Assembly (NCBI GenBank): GCA_023935145.1 | Contig: CM043698.1 | Coordinates: 74,571,001 to 74,635,000 of the forward strand | Source: Bretschneidera sinensis | Taxonomy: Eukaryota; Streptophyta; Magnoliopsida; Brassicales; Akaniaceae | DNA length: 64,000 bases | Direction of reading: 5' to 3' | In this document: positions 1 to 11,336 of the stretch, in pieces | Layout of the letters: each line of letters starts with the position of its first letter | How positions within the stretch are numbered: the first letter of the stretch is position 1 | Program-made: the position numbers and the translations under genes | The notes under the pieces: model-generated | Seen by the model: only the letters and a program-made list of their open reading frames with translations | What the model was told of the DNA's origin: nothing | Databases searched by the model: none

Positions 1-307
1 GTTAAAGCAATTTCATAATGTGTTTCATGTTTCACTTTTGAGAAAGTGTTTACATGATGAATCACATAGTATTCCGAGTCAGGCTGTAGAACTTCAGGAA
101 AATTTGACATTTATGCAAGTACCAATCATAATTCTAGACATAAAAGAACAAGTTTTGCGTAATAAAGTCATTCATTTGATTCAACTATTATAGCGAAACA
201 AGATGTTGAAGAAATTACTTGGGAAAATGAAGAAAGAGTACCCCCAGTTTTTTCATGAGTTAGGTAAGGAAATTTCAGGGACGAAATTTTTATAAGGTGG
301 GTAGAAT
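1..307 (+). pseudogene. Ty3/Gypsy chromovirus pol, 3' end (integrase tail and chromodomain)
   Basis: Translating the plus strand gives, across two frames, the tail of a Del/Tekay-type chromovirus polyprotein: a 'VFHVSLLRKCL' block, then 'ENLTFMQVPIIILD', 'KEQVLRNKVIHLI', a chromodomain-like 'DVEEITWENEE' and 'YPQFFHELG'. In the family this region targets integration to chromatin. A frameshift lies near position 193, where TAG interrupts the expected Leu-Trp-Arg-Asn, and there are more stops in the first 60 bases, so it is dead. The stretch just before the LTR (about 280-305) contains 'GGGACGAAATTTTTATAAGG', the usual run-up to the polypurine tract in this lineage. The rest of the element lies left of the window. 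Confidence 0.85.
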
Positions 308-416
308 TGTAATACTTATGTTCTTAAAGTAAAGGTAAAGAAGTAATTTGATAGATATGATATGAAATTAAAATAATATATATATGAAAAATTTATCATT
401 ATGAAACAAATGGTGA

Positions 417-444
417 GACAACACCTGGATGTCCAGGTGTTGTC
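417..444. repeat. Perfect 13-bp inverted repeat in chromovirus LTR
   Basis: GACAACACCTGGA, a 2-base loop TG, then TCCAGGTGTTGTC. The second LTR copy has the same structure at 30,697-30,724 with changed outer pairs (TGC...GCA instead of GAC...GTC), so pairing is kept although the sequence differs. Confidence 0.9.
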
Positions 445-1382
445 ATGGAACATGAAATTTCTTACATGTTAAACGACAGGGACATGCAAAAACAGTTGGG
501 GGAGGGGGGGGGGGGGGGTGCTAAGTAATATAAAAAATGGTTTTTTGTTTTGTTTTTGTTTTTTTCTACCAAATCTTGTTTGGTTTCATTCTTTCTTCAA
601 TTCAAAATACTTCGTTTCTTTAAACACTTAGGGACTCAAAGAAAGGTTGAAAGATTGAAATTTTGAAAAAATTTACAGGAGAATTTTAAAGAGATTCGAG
701 AAAAGCTTTAAGAAAAACAAAAGGTAATAATGTATATTTTATTTTTTTCAAATTATGCATACATGAAATTATCCAGAATTTGATGTAGAAAATTAAATGG
801 TATGAATTATGGAAGAATTGAATAATAAATTAGAAATTTTAATATAAATATTATGCTAGGTGTTGACGATCAGCAATCGGGTGAAATTGTTGAAAGGAAC
901 AGGAAATGCAAAGAGGTGATCCACGTGTAACTTTAAGTTCTACATGGTGAGTTAGATTTACTTTTAGTAATCGAAACCAATAAAAATATGAATTTAAGAT
1001 ATTTGAATAAATGGTTGAATTATAATAACTTAACAATGTATTTTCTGTTATATATGAAAATTGATTGATTTATTGATTTAGACTTTGGAAATATGTTGAA
1101 TATTAATTTATAAGATTTTTTATTTAAAAATGATTGGTTAATGAAAATTATGCTGAGAAGTTTTATGAAATTTATGAAAAATATGATTGAAAAGTGGATA
1201 TGATATATGATGAGATAATTTAATGAATATAATAAAAATAATAATTTTGAGAAAGAGCTGGATAGCTAAATTGATGCTTGAATGTATGCTTGATTTCATA
1301 TTATTGCTCATATGCATGAAATAAAAGACCAGGAAGACAGTTGGTTTACTTATTTTCATATTATTGCTCATATGCATAAAAT

Positions 1383-1590
1383 AAAAGATCGAGAAGGCAA
1401 TTGGTCTAGTTGAAAATAAAAGACCGGGAAGATAGTCGGTTTAGCTGAAAATAAAAGACCGGGAAGGCAACCGGCCTAGTTGAAAATTAAAGACCAGGAA
1501 AACAACCGGTCTAGCTGAAAATAAAATATTGAGAAGGCAGCCGGTCTAGTCGAAAAGACCAGGAAGGCAGCTGGTCTGGCTAAAACATGT
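1383..1590 (+). repeat. Tandem array of hairpin units in chromovirus LTR
   Basis: About six units of 31-36 bp, each of the form AAAAGACCRG-GAAGGCA-RCYGGTCTAG-YTGAAAAT. The two ends of a unit (AGACCRG and CYGGTCT) pair with each other; in the unit at 1554-1580 the arms AGACCAG and CTGGTCT match perfectly. A degenerate extra unit lies at 1321-1348. The second LTR copy has a different short repeat in the matching place (about 32,990-33,120, arms ACCG and CGGT). Confidence 0.8.
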
Positions 1591-2514
1591 CGACATATAG
1601 GAAGATGTTCTCAGATGATAATATGAAATGATCTGATGAGAAAGAAAAAAAGATAACTCAAATTCATGCATTGCATTTGTTTTAATTATTGATTATTCTT
1701 GATTGAGATGCTAAAGCATCAGTCTTTATTGTAATATGATTGATAGACAAATGAGTCTCATTGAGAGATAGATATGATGAGAAAGAAATATGGCAGTATA
1801 ATATGATAAAAATTTATTTGATTGATTGATTATATGCCGTGAATCTCATAACAAGGTAATAATGATGTTAAATTGAAAATCTCAATATGATTAAATATAT
1901 GAGAAGAAAAATTAATATGTTAGATGATTAATTTAAGATGAGATTGATAAATGGTTGAAATTATAATATGATGTTATTATTGAATTATATGAAATAATAG
2001 ATGAATGAATAATAGAAGATTATTTGAAAGATTTAATTATTATACGTGAAGGAATAGATGATTAATATTGGTGAATTAGAAATGATTGAATTATAAAATG
2101 TGATTGGAAGTATATAATCGAGTACTTCTAATAAATTTAATTCACTGAGCTTGTGAGGCTCACTCCTTATTGTTAAATGATTTTAGGTAGCGGGCAAGAC
2201 AGATAGAATTGTGAGATGAGATTAAGACTGAATCATTTTCTGTAAGCCACATGGTCCACATGCTCAGACTAATGGAAGAAAAAAAAAGAAATTTTGTAAA
2301 TATCCATGCACATATGTTGTATATATTATTTCAGTTGAAATTTTAATAATGTAACTCCCTGTTGAGGGTTGAGGGTTGAGGATTGATGTGTGTGTGTATA
2401 TATATATATTCAATTGATGTACGTTTTTATATTATTGCATATATGTATCGTGCTGTGATTTCAAAACATGACCACACCGTTTTGAGGGTGACCAACCTGG
2501 AATGGGTCGTTACA

Positions 2515-2790
2515 ATAGATGCTCTCGACCTTATCGTACAAACCCTTAGTTGTAGTTTCCTTCAACACATTATACTTGATCTTGGGAGCAAGAGCCAACC
2601 TGATTTTACTCACAGCCTTCCTCTTATTTGACTGTCACTTTCTCTCTGTCATCTTTTTTTGGTTTTTCTTTCTCTAAAGCCAGATCAATATCTTGTTGCA
2701 CAAAAAGATTTTGAACTGTACTATGACATAGAGTAAAATTGTTTTTCCCATTAAATAAAGAAATCTCAAATTTAGGTATATCTATTAATA
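2515..2790 (-). pseudogene. Copia gag N-terminal fragment
   Basis: The minus strand reads 'KFEISLFNGKNNFTL', 'VQQDIDLALE', then after a stop 'KAVSKIRLALAPKIKYNV' and 'TTKGLYDKVESIY'. This is the start of a Copia-type gag (UBN2-like; usual pattern 'F.GKNNF.LWQ...VLKETTAKGLWDKLESIY'). It is cut at 2514 by the chromovirus LTR insertion and carries at least one stop. A fossil with no function. Confidence 0.75.
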
Positions 2791-3189
2791 TGGTGGTGCA
2801 TGCGCAACAAATAGCAACGATGCAGGCAACTTCTCCAAACAGATCTAGCGAAACGCTTTAGATAATGAACAAATGCATTATGCAATTACAATAGCGAAAA
2901 TAAAGAGAAAAATGAACACAAATATTTAAACGTGGCTCAACATTTCTTACTATGTCCACGGGAGAATCAATTTACTATTAATTCTCAACTACATCAGCTG
3001 TACAAATTCTCTAACTAAAATTCTACTAAAATATTCATCGCTACTTTTGGACGGAGGAAATTTGTTAAAACTTATTACCCGCAATACACAATTTTTCTAG
3101 CAAAACTGTATGAAAACTTTTCCCAATCTCACAACCCAAACCTTAATATACCCAATGTTCACTTAACCCTTAGATCCTTGTAAAACCCT
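2791..3189. other. Probable LTR/leader remnant of the Copia fragment
   Basis: There is no coding signal. The text 'CGTGGCTCAACATTTC' followed by 'GTCCACGGGAG' resembles the LTR wording common in plant Copia elements, and the stretch lies on the 5' side of the minus-strand gag fragment. No clear TG...CA ends or second copy in the window, so this is only a suggestion. Confidence 0.35.
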
Positions 3190-3885
3190 ATTTTATAAGT
3201 TATATTGTTGTTTTACTATTTCTCGAGACCAACTGGTTTCGTCCTGCCTTGGGCTCATCAGGGAAGCGGCTCCAGCCTCCGACCAGTTTGTGCAGGGTGG
3301 CCTAATCCCTCTCGCACTCTTGCGAGCTCCCGCATTGCTACTCTCTTTCGCAACACGACTCCCTGCACCCATTGTGCCCCAGAAGCCGTTCCCTCCTGTC
3401 AATCCCGATTTTATAGGTCGTGACATACTCCCCCCGTTAATAACCTTCAACGCCTCATGCAAGCGTACCTTCGGCAACATCTCATACCAAGATCCACACA
3501 TCCAACTCCTTACTCCCTGCCTGCTTGTTCTCTCGACAAGTGCTTGGCGAGCGCGGGCATACCCTGCCTGCTTGGCGAATGCGCGCACGCAGTTGAAGAT
3601 GTGAGACCTGCTCTGATACTATTTGTCACGGGTTGGCAAGCTTAAGTCGCTAACCATGCGGCCTTAGGCTCGGAAACACCTCCGTGAAATGCCTAAGTCG
3701 GCCTTCCTCATTGTCACAGACTCTATATCTTACCAACTATTCTTGCTAAAGGAATAGGGTAAGGGACTACCACTCTTCTTACTCATATTTATTGCCATAT
3801 TTAACCACTAAATGACTTCCTTACCAAGTTGCTTGTTCTTCACACCAAGTAATTTTGGGACCCACACCAAAAAAATTTCAACACA
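3190..3885 (-). mobile_element. Truncated short-LTR retrotransposon (5' LTR, PBS, leader)
   Basis: Read on the minus strand, a 259-bp LTR (3627-3885) begins TGTGTTGAAATTT and ends AACCCGTGACA. It is followed within two bases by AGTATCAGAGCAGG (3609-3624), a primer-binding site for initiator tRNA-Met. About 420 bp of GC-richer leader follow down to 3190, where the element is cut off; no second LTR is present. The short LTR suits a Reina-like Gypsy element or a small non-autonomous one, but nothing coding is left to decide. Open frames over the leader show no family signature. Confidence 0.6.
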
Positions 3886-5006
3886 GATCAATTTGTCCAA
3901 CTTCTTGGGTTGGATTCGCCTCCACCAGTCAAAACTTCTCAGTTTCAGTCAGGTCTTTTATATCACTTAATCAGATTTTGAACTTAATCCCAATAAATTC
4001 TCGTCCAAATAACGATTGATTCGTCATGACTTTGACATGCAGAGAAAAAAGATAATTATTTCCAATTCAGTGACAATAATATTTTTGATCCCATAAACAA
4101 AAAGGTAAAATCACCGTCGAACCTTAGGTTAAACAGAAATTATGACTCAATTAAAACATGAAATCAAAGATTTTATAAGATTCAAATTCCTAAATAAACT
4201 TTGACTATTCTAAAAAAATAAAATATGACTTTTCCACTATAAAAAAAGGGTAAAACTCAAAGAATATGTTTACATATCATTCGTTTTTTACTCGCTTAAT
4301 TCTTTAAACTTTGAGTTCAACCTTTTTGACTTAAAATGGAAAGTCCCTCCATAAATAAATAAGCTCCGATGGTACCTTATAGAATTTTTACTCTCAAATT
4401 TCATTCAATGATCATTCAGACTTTGACATCAACAGATATTTATCTAAAAGTTACAAAGTCACTTGAGTTATCACTCCGATCATTATGACAATTAAGGAGG
4501 ACGTACTTGAAACTTCCTGCAAAATTGCCCCAAATCCATTTTTATGAATCTTTTTGGATGACCACGTTATAACGAACTCAACTACCGAATCCATCCCAAC
4601 AGTGGTTGATGATCACCACCCAACTGGCAAACTTACAACGGTTTTAATTTATAATTTAAAAGAAAAAAAATTATATTCTCTAAAAATTATGAAGTAATAT
4701 ATGTAATGTAATTTTTTTTAACATGAATTTAGATTTTTTACAATTTAAAATTCAGTAAAATTATTTTATAATCAAAATTAATGTGTATTACAGAATTTTA
4801 ACTCATAATTTTTAAATATATTAATTTTTCTTTTATTATTATCATAAAATATTTCTTTAATTTTGAGTTATGTATTACCTTATTCAAATTAGAAAAGAGA
4901 AAATGAAAATAATAGCAAGAGAAGAAAAAAATAATAATTTTGTTGGATCTGAATAAAGCTTTTGGTAACCATCTATTTCGAATCAAGCCACCATTTCACA
5001 AATTAA
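3886..5006. other. Intergenic, no gene seen
   Basis: AT-rich sequence with no recognisable coding region or element ends. 4640-4960 is very AT-rich and gives a lysine/isoleucine/phenylalanine frame on the minus strand that is compositional noise. Confidence 0.6.
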
Positions 5007-5217
5007 GCAACCATTCTTCCAACTCACAATTTCTAAAATAGCAATAAACTTGAAAGGCTGAATTTTCATGGCTATTTCTGATCTACTTTATTAATTTTCT
5101 ATTTCATCCTTGCAACCATTCTTCCAACTCACAATTTCTAAAATAGCAATAAACTTGAAAGGCTGAATTTTCATGGCTATTTCTGATCTACTTTATTAAT
5201 TTTCTATTTTCTCCCTT
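5007..5217. repeat. Tandem duplication, period about 105 bp
   Basis: Two nearly identical copies (5007-5111 and 5112-5217) starting GCAACCATTCTTCC and ending in TTTTCTATTT plus CATCCTT or TCTCCCTT. A third copy starts (GCAACCAATT at 5218) and stops. It lies about 400-600 bp upstream of the CorA-like transcript. Confidence 0.95.
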
Positions 5218-5639
5218 GCAACCAATTAACTTGTCATTTGCCCCTCTCTTTCTCTGTAAGCCCAATCAATGTGTTCACTCTTTCACCTCATAAATTCTTT
5301 CTCTGAAAAAATTAGTTTATGTGAAATGGACTGATAAACTTGATATATGTATTTAAATCGAAAAGCAACGTGATAAGTTGTGGTGATAATTAAAGTACTT
5401 TTTTTAAATACAATTAATTACTATTTTATGATTTATAAAGGTACCAATAAGTAATTCTCCAATCAATAATGTTAAAAACTCCTGAATTTTTGGTATGAAG
5501 GTTCTGAGAAACTGCACAAAAGCACGCATTCTTCCTTCAAACTATCTTTGGTTTCTCCGACATTTTTTTTTCTTTTACATAATAATAGTATAATAATGCA
5601 ACGTGAAAACTAATACTTTATTGTTTATCTGAATTTTTC

Positions 5640-6358
5640 AATATCGTCTGGTTGGTAAACCACCTTCAACAGAAGCTACAGATAACGCTTAGTCTTCCTC
5701 TTAGATGTTCTTTATCGTTCATCTTCCATGGCTGTTGCTAATTCTGATATGGGTTTTCTTGTTTAGTCCATGACTTGCTGGTTGTCAGGCTTTTCATTGA
5801 GGTAAGCTGTTTATCTGTTGATTTCTTTTTTCCCCTCCCTTTAAACTCATTTTGTTACCTTTGATTTGATTGTCGTGTTTTGTTTAGAATTACATGCTGT
5901 GATGGGAATCTCGGGGCTATGCAGATATTGAATTGTTGAAACTTGTGTAAATTTTCAGGGATTGTTAATGAACGGTGAATTTGGAATCTTGGTTGCTTTG
6001 TGGGATGGGACTAGTTGGTATGTTAGGAGCTTGGTGAATTATTTTGATCTGGGTTCTTTTCTTTTGGATCTATGGTATTGGTTTTGCCTTGGTTTTAGGC
6101 GTTACGTTTGATTCGAAATCACCTTCTTCAATTTTGTTTTTGGATTGAGGCGGTGGAGGAACATGGAATTGAAATTCAAGAAGGGATTTGTTGTTGAAAT
6201 TATGCTTTCCATTGCTAGGTGTCACAGGGCAGCGGTTTTGAATGACCTTAAACTCTCTTGATTGCATGGAGTAGTTGACACAGGAGATTCTGAGTTGGAT
6301 AAACTTGATTTACATTGTTACTGATTGGATTGTTTATTAAATATAGTTAAAGAAAATT
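5640..6358 (+). promoter_or_regulatory. 5' leader of CorA-like gene with a likely leader intron
   Basis: A donor 'TTGAG|GTAAGCTG' at 5801/5802 and an acceptor 'TTTTCAG|GGATTG' at 5958/5959 define a plausible leader intron of 157 bp. The leader then runs to the ATG at 6359. It holds several short upstream ATGs, which may lower translation. The transcription start cannot be fixed from sequence. Confidence 0.5.
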
Positions 6359-9300
6359 ATGGGGCGGGAAGGACGAATTGGAGAAGAAGAGGCAGAGGAA
6401 TTGGATAGAGAACCCCCCATGGACACTCCTCTCAGAGAGACCCGTCATTCTCAGACCCAGTTTCCAGGTATGGTGAGAAAGAGAGCCTATATATTTGATG
6501 GATTTGGAAAATACTATAACAAGGAATGGGATCTTGCAGAAGGTACAGGAAATGAGTTTTGTTGGTACCACGTCCAACTACATAAAGGAAACCAGAAACT
6601 TTCACAATCTGCACAATATCTTATAGATGTTCTTTGCCCACCTTTGAAGCTTCAAGACATTCTCTCACTTGTTTGCAATGGACCCTTTTGTGGGCATGTT
6701 GATGGGGCGCTTGTCTTTAGAGTTAATTCACCTGGTCCTCCCTCTAGTAATTTCACATTTAGAATTGCTGCTAGAGTTACTGAGCATTCAGTGATTACCG
6801 TGTCTTTAGGACGCGTTCCTAGATTAGGTTTCTCACCAATGGGTCAGTCACTTCTCTCAGAAGTTCCCAGTGTGGGAAGTCCATCTTATTATACGGCTGA
6901 GCAAAACGAAGGGAGTGGGATAGTGATTGGGGAGCATGTTCTTGAATTCTTATTGACAATGAATCACTCTGAGGAGGCTGATAATCCTGTGCCAAAATCT
7001 ATCTCAAACCTTGTTGTTCACATCATCGACACACATGTGGATCACCTTCAAGATTTTGTGACTAAACTCGAGATCGAACTGGATTCTGTGGAGCTTGAAT
7101 TGGATAAAGGTAAATTCAATCAATGGCATTATGTTATGGTGCCTCCAGCACAGTGGACTTTCAATAAGTTATTATATATCTATTTCAGTTTGAAGATTGT
7201 AAGAGACTCTGGTTCATGCTTTTTGCATCTTTTATGTTGCTAGCAATCCTAAGGCAGCTATTATTTTGATTGACCTGGAAGGTCATGAAAATTCCATGGC
7301 ATGTACTTAATGTGTGTTTATTTATTCTTTAGCCATGCAACTCCTTGTTTTAGGTTAATAGGTATTGTTTATTCTATGGCCACAAAATAGATGATTGAGA
7401 AAGATGATCAAGTTTAGATGTCTTTGTTAGACATCTATACTGTGGGTGCATCAAACCCTAATGATTTGTTTAAAGTGACGCTTCTTTAAGTCATTCGTTC
7501 CTTATAGCCTTAGCAATGTATGAAAAGTTGAGTCTTGGGTGAATCAAGGTTAAATGCATTATGCACTCTCTGATTACCCATCTTGAGTGGAGTATGGTAC
7601 TGTCCAGCTGTGTTGCATGGATCAGAACACAACACGGGCATGTTTTATTTGGTGATCAGGCCCGCCTCCATTGTGCACCCCACTGTTTCTGTTCTTCCCC
7701 TTCTCCCTCTAGTGGTTTTTTCTCTTAGAAAAACACTGTCACAATTTACGATTCAGGTTACTACATTCAGCACATGGCTCTCCATTCCAGTATCATAACT
7801 CTATTTCCTCCCATATAAGAAATATGTTTGTGGATGGTTGTTACCAAACTTGGGAGTTTTGACTATTAACTCATTTAAATGTAACTTAATGACATAGCTT
7901 GATAAAAAGTTCACTTGAAGGAAAGTCTGTGCACGGTTGATCGCTAGTGTTCTACAGGTTGTATGACATGTATTAAAATCTTTGGCTTAGAAATAGAAAA
8001 GTAAAGCAGACCTTTTGATCTTTTGAAATTCCTTAGTTCTTGCCAATTTTATTTTTGTTCATACTCAACTTCTTTCGGAAGTTCATATTTTACTCTGTTT
8101 GGTTTGCCTGTTTTACATGACTAGTTGACTTAACGTCAGGTGGATTTGCTTTGAAGAAACAAATGCAGGATGATAGAAGATTCCCTAAAATGCATCTTAA
8201 TTTGCAGCGCCTCCTGCAGGTAGTTATTCGACCTTTCCCCCCTTCTTCCGTTTTAATGACCAAGAGTGGAAAGACACGTAGTTTGGTTGGTGGTTAATTT
8301 ATTGATTTGTGCATTGACTTTGAGCGGTGTTTGCAACTCAAGTACCTGTCAAAGGAAGTAGAACTGTCATACAGAAGACCGGAAAACACTTAGCCAGCTG
8401 TTAGACATAGCCCATGGAAAGCCCTTCTCGTTAATGAAGTTGAACTCATTCATGGAGAGGAGAGATCGATATCCTCCATTGGGTGGCTCAATCAATATTC
8501 TTAGCTTTTGGTTTAAGTGGAACTTTATTGTAAATGAGGAATAGGTTATAGAATTTATAGATTTTACTATCTTGTTGATAGGGCTTCTGTACGTGGGTGG
8601 TAGTGCTTTTAATACAATATTTACTCATGAAAACAAAGAACATATTGACAATCTTTTTCGATCATCCAATATTTAAAATGGATATGATTTAGAATTCTCC
8701 TGCTTTAATTTTGGTTTGACAAATGAACTAAAATCACGCAACACTAAATCCTGTTTACTTCTATGTTCATTTTCCTTGACCTCAGGTGATTGCACATGGA
8801 GAGCAAGTATTTCCACGAGTCAAAGAAAAATGTTCTTTAAAACATTGGTTTTCTAGCGAAGACATTAGTTCCTTAGAAGAGTTAATCGGACGACTGAGAA
8901 GGCTGAAAGAGAATGTAGGGTTTATTGCAAATCGTGTCACGGCAGTTCAAGCAGGTCTTGACAGCTGGCAGGCTGAGCAAATAAACAGGAAGCTCTATTA
9001 TCTCTCTTTCCTTTCGATAATATTCCTTCCTTTATCCATCATAACTGGAGGTAAATTCTCTTAATTCTAATCTTTCATTGTTTGGAAACTGGAAAAATTA
9101 AGCGGGCAGCATTCCAACTCTAATCTCTTTCTTATGAACGTATAAGTTTTTGGCATGAATGTGGGAGGAGTTCCATGGACAGGGCAAAATGACCCAGAGA
9201 TAAAAGATGGTTTCCTCAATGTCATGTTTGTCTGTGTCGTAATGCTACTTCTGGTGCTGCTTTGCTTCGCTTTTCCAGCTCTTTATACCTATTTAACTAC

Positions 9301-9397
9301 TTGGCACAAGAGGAGGGCTATGAAAAGAAGCTGGTCTCTTAACAGGAAATCAATCCCCAAGAGATCCCAAGAAAGAACGGGTTACCTTCAGATTTGA
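6359..9397 (+). CDS. CorA-like Mg2+ (divalent cation) transporter family protein
   Basis: Four coding exons, 6359-7109, 8140-8219, 8786-9050 and 9147-9397, all with GT-AG junctions and joining in frame to 448 residues. The family moves divalent metal ions through a membrane pore. The product ends with two predicted membrane helices, about residues 345-366 (YYLSFLSIIFLPLSIITG) and 391-415. The CorA signature Gly-Met-Asn lies at 368-370 right after the first helix, followed by VGGVPWTGQ. The N-terminal part (to about 330) is the soluble domain, rich in helix-forming segments. It resembles the plant CorA-like group of Arabidopsis At2g42950/At1g29820 (from memory), which differs from the MRS2/MGT group. 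The ATG at 6359 was chosen because the acidic start MGREGRIGEEE is usual in that group; a later Met (6471) is possible. No defects seen. Substrate and membrane are not shown by the sequence. Confidence 0.9.
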
Positions 9398-9814
9398 GGA
9401 GTGCGGAATAGACAATGGCATCATTGTCGTATGCTCCATTCACTTTGCAATATTTTTTCTAGTAGGATTTGTTTTGGATCCTTTAGCTATTATAATTTTT
9501 TAAACCCTCTTCCTTTTTTTTATAATAAAAAATTACAGGGACCTTCTCATCATGCTTTAGCAAATTGGTTTGGGACCTTTGAACTGATTCCTGAATGACT
9601 TATGCAGAGGACATGTTCTGTGCAGACACAAAAATTTTGATATATCATCGACTTTGCCTTTGAATCAGGAACACACTTAAAGATCACTAAGTCGGTCTTA
9701 ATCTGGAGAGGAGATGGAGCTTTCTCGTTGGAAGTGAGCCTATTCTTTTATTGATTCTGCTTTTTTTCTTCACAATTAAATTGTATTTTTTCTTTGGTAA
9801 GTTCTTTAAATACT
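9398..9814. other. 3' untranslated and intergenic sequence after CorA-like gene
   Basis: No further coding exon is needed after the TGA at 9395-9397. The stretch is T-rich and fits a 3' UTR; the poly(A) site cannot be fixed. Confidence 0.5.
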
Positions 9815-10455
9815 GTACAGGTTTTTATAAAGTTCTTATACCAAAATGTACATAATGAGAATTGTTTTGATTTAATGGTACTAATTGCCACTTACCTTTT
9901 AATGTTGACCCTCTTTGTTTATTGAAGAGGGGAATGTCTAAATACAAGCTCCAAAATGTTTGGTCGCGATAAATTGTCTTTTTCTCATTTTCATTGTCGT
10001 TTTTTCACCAAAAGACAGTAAACCGTGGCCTCAGCATTTTTAGACGTGTATTTAGCATTTCCCTTTTATAGGCTCTCTTTGAATGATATCACCATTGTCA
10101 TCATCACTGCCCAAGCCAATTTTGGGGTTTGTGAGATCTAATATTCAAATTTCTCCTGCTTAAAAATATATGCAGGAAGAATGAACCAAGACCCATTTTT
10201 CTTGTTTTGGTTCAAAATTGATAATTTTGCCTATATGTTGGTGAATGCCTGATTCTAAACAAAGGCATGGAAAACCCTGCTGCATAAATGTAGAGATTAT
10301 AATAGAGAATTTTCTCACTTTTTCCCCCCTTTATTTGGGTGTTAGAAAGAATTCTTTCTTGAGAATTCAGGACAGTATATTGAGTGGATGGCTCAAATTT
10401 TTGACTGACTATTTTGTGGCATGACAATAAACTTAGCATTAAAAGAGAAGGAAAT
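9815..10455. repeat. Duplicated non-coding segment, copy 1
   Basis: This segment recurs at 16,625-16,898 plus 55,574-56,005, where the MULE splits the second copy. Shared landmarks include 'CTTATACCAAAATGTACA', 'GAATTGTTTTGATTTAA'/'GAGTTGTTTTGATTTAA', 'GCTCCAAAATGTT', 'CTCTTTGAATGATA', 'GCATAAATGTAGAG' and 'TATAATAGAGAATTTT'. No coding capacity is recognised. This copy shows the site before the MULE inserted. Confidence 0.85.
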
Positions 10456-10501
10456 TCAATCAATTTAGCATCTACATCATATGAGGATTTCTTGGTTAGA
10501 T

Positions 10502-10629
10502 TAGACCAGTCCAAAACTTTACTAGTATTTTTTAAAATTTTTTATTGATAATATTATTTTTTTTTGTTTCACATTTATATTAATGTTATTAATAAAAAAT
10601 TTTAAAATTAAAAAATTTAAACTGATCTA
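10502..10629. mobile_element. Small AT-rich foldback element (MITE-like)
   Basis: The ends TAGACCAGT and ACTGATCTA are inverted repeats, and pairing continues inward through TTTTAAAATTTTTTATT and AATAAAAAATTTTAAAA, leaving a short T-rich loop. About 128 bp, no coding. A foldback or MITE is the simplest reading; a second copy was not found here. Confidence 0.55.
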
Positions 10630-10941
10630 AAATAAATATTTTAAACTCGATTTAACCAAGTATTTTTGATATCATATGAATTGTAAAACTGACCTTTTAA
10701 CAGATTTGCCGAGGAAATGAAAAAGTGGAAAAAAAAAAAAAAGAGAATTGGTTTGGGCAGTTGACTAAGCCCCCAACAGCCCAACCCAAGTACGAATCCT
10801 TATTTTTATATATCTTTTTAATTATATTTATTTTCATTTAATAAACTTGTATATTGTGTTTATAATTATATTTTTAATCTTCAAATTATTAATTTTTATT
10901 TTTCTGTTATGATTTCAACATATTACTACTTTTTCAATTAT

Positions 10942-10980
<39 letters not shown>

Positions 10981-11336
10981 GTATTTTCAGTGAAATTGGG
11001 ATTAATTTTACTGGGACGATATTGATACAAAATCAATAATAAAAATATTATTAAACAAATAATCATGAGGCATAAATGAAATAATTGGAAGTCGGGCGGT
11101 TAAAATGAAATTTACATAAAAATCAGGGTCCTATTAGGATTTAACCTGTTCTGAAACACCGTCATATACGGCGTTAGGTTTTAACTGGGTGCAAGGAATC
11201 GAGAACCTTCGATTATTCGCTAGACAAATCTCTATCCCTTTTTCCTCCCATCTTAAAACCCTCCACAAAACCCTAAACCCTTTCGCTCCCTCTGGTTTTC
11301 TTTTATCCCCAAAATACGAAGGTGATCCACCGATTC
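10630..11336. promoter_or_regulatory. Promoter and 5' UTR region of mtHSP70, with a (TA)n microsatellite
   Basis: AT-rich upstream region. A pure TA repeat covers about 10,943-10,978. From about 11,190 the base composition turns C-rich (CCCTTTTTCCTCCC, AAAACCCTAAACCC), as in plant 5' UTRs; AAACCCTAAACCC resembles a telo-box-like promoter motif common in plant housekeeping genes. No clear heat-shock element was found by eye. Confidence 0.5.

Larger units (their letters stand above)
308..2514 (+). mobile_element. Chromovirus 3' LTR (about 2.2 kb)
   Basis: It starts TGTAATACTTATG right after the purine-rich end of the internal region and ends GGTCGTTACA. Partial copies of the same LTR occur at 30,474-33,445 (left part) and 23,147-23,844 (right part), and these fix both ends. 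It contains a perfect 13-bp hairpin (417-444), a poly-G run (about 499-518) and a tandem array of small hairpins (1383-1590). It is inserted in a minus-strand Copia gag fragment; the five bases after it are ATAGA. Short ORFs inside it are chance. Confidence 0.85.

Noticed and set aside
499..518. Poly-G run as a G-quadruplex promoter element
   Set aside because: A single long homopolymer run, on different sides of the hairpin in the two LTR copies (after it at 499-518, before it at 30,677-30,691). It looks like slippage and not a kept motif.
3193..3588. 131-codon minus-strand open frame (and plus-strand frames over it) as a gene
   Set aside because: It lies in the leader of a truncated LTR element next to the primer-binding site, in GC-richer sequence. 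No family signature was seen, and overlapping frames are open on both strands.
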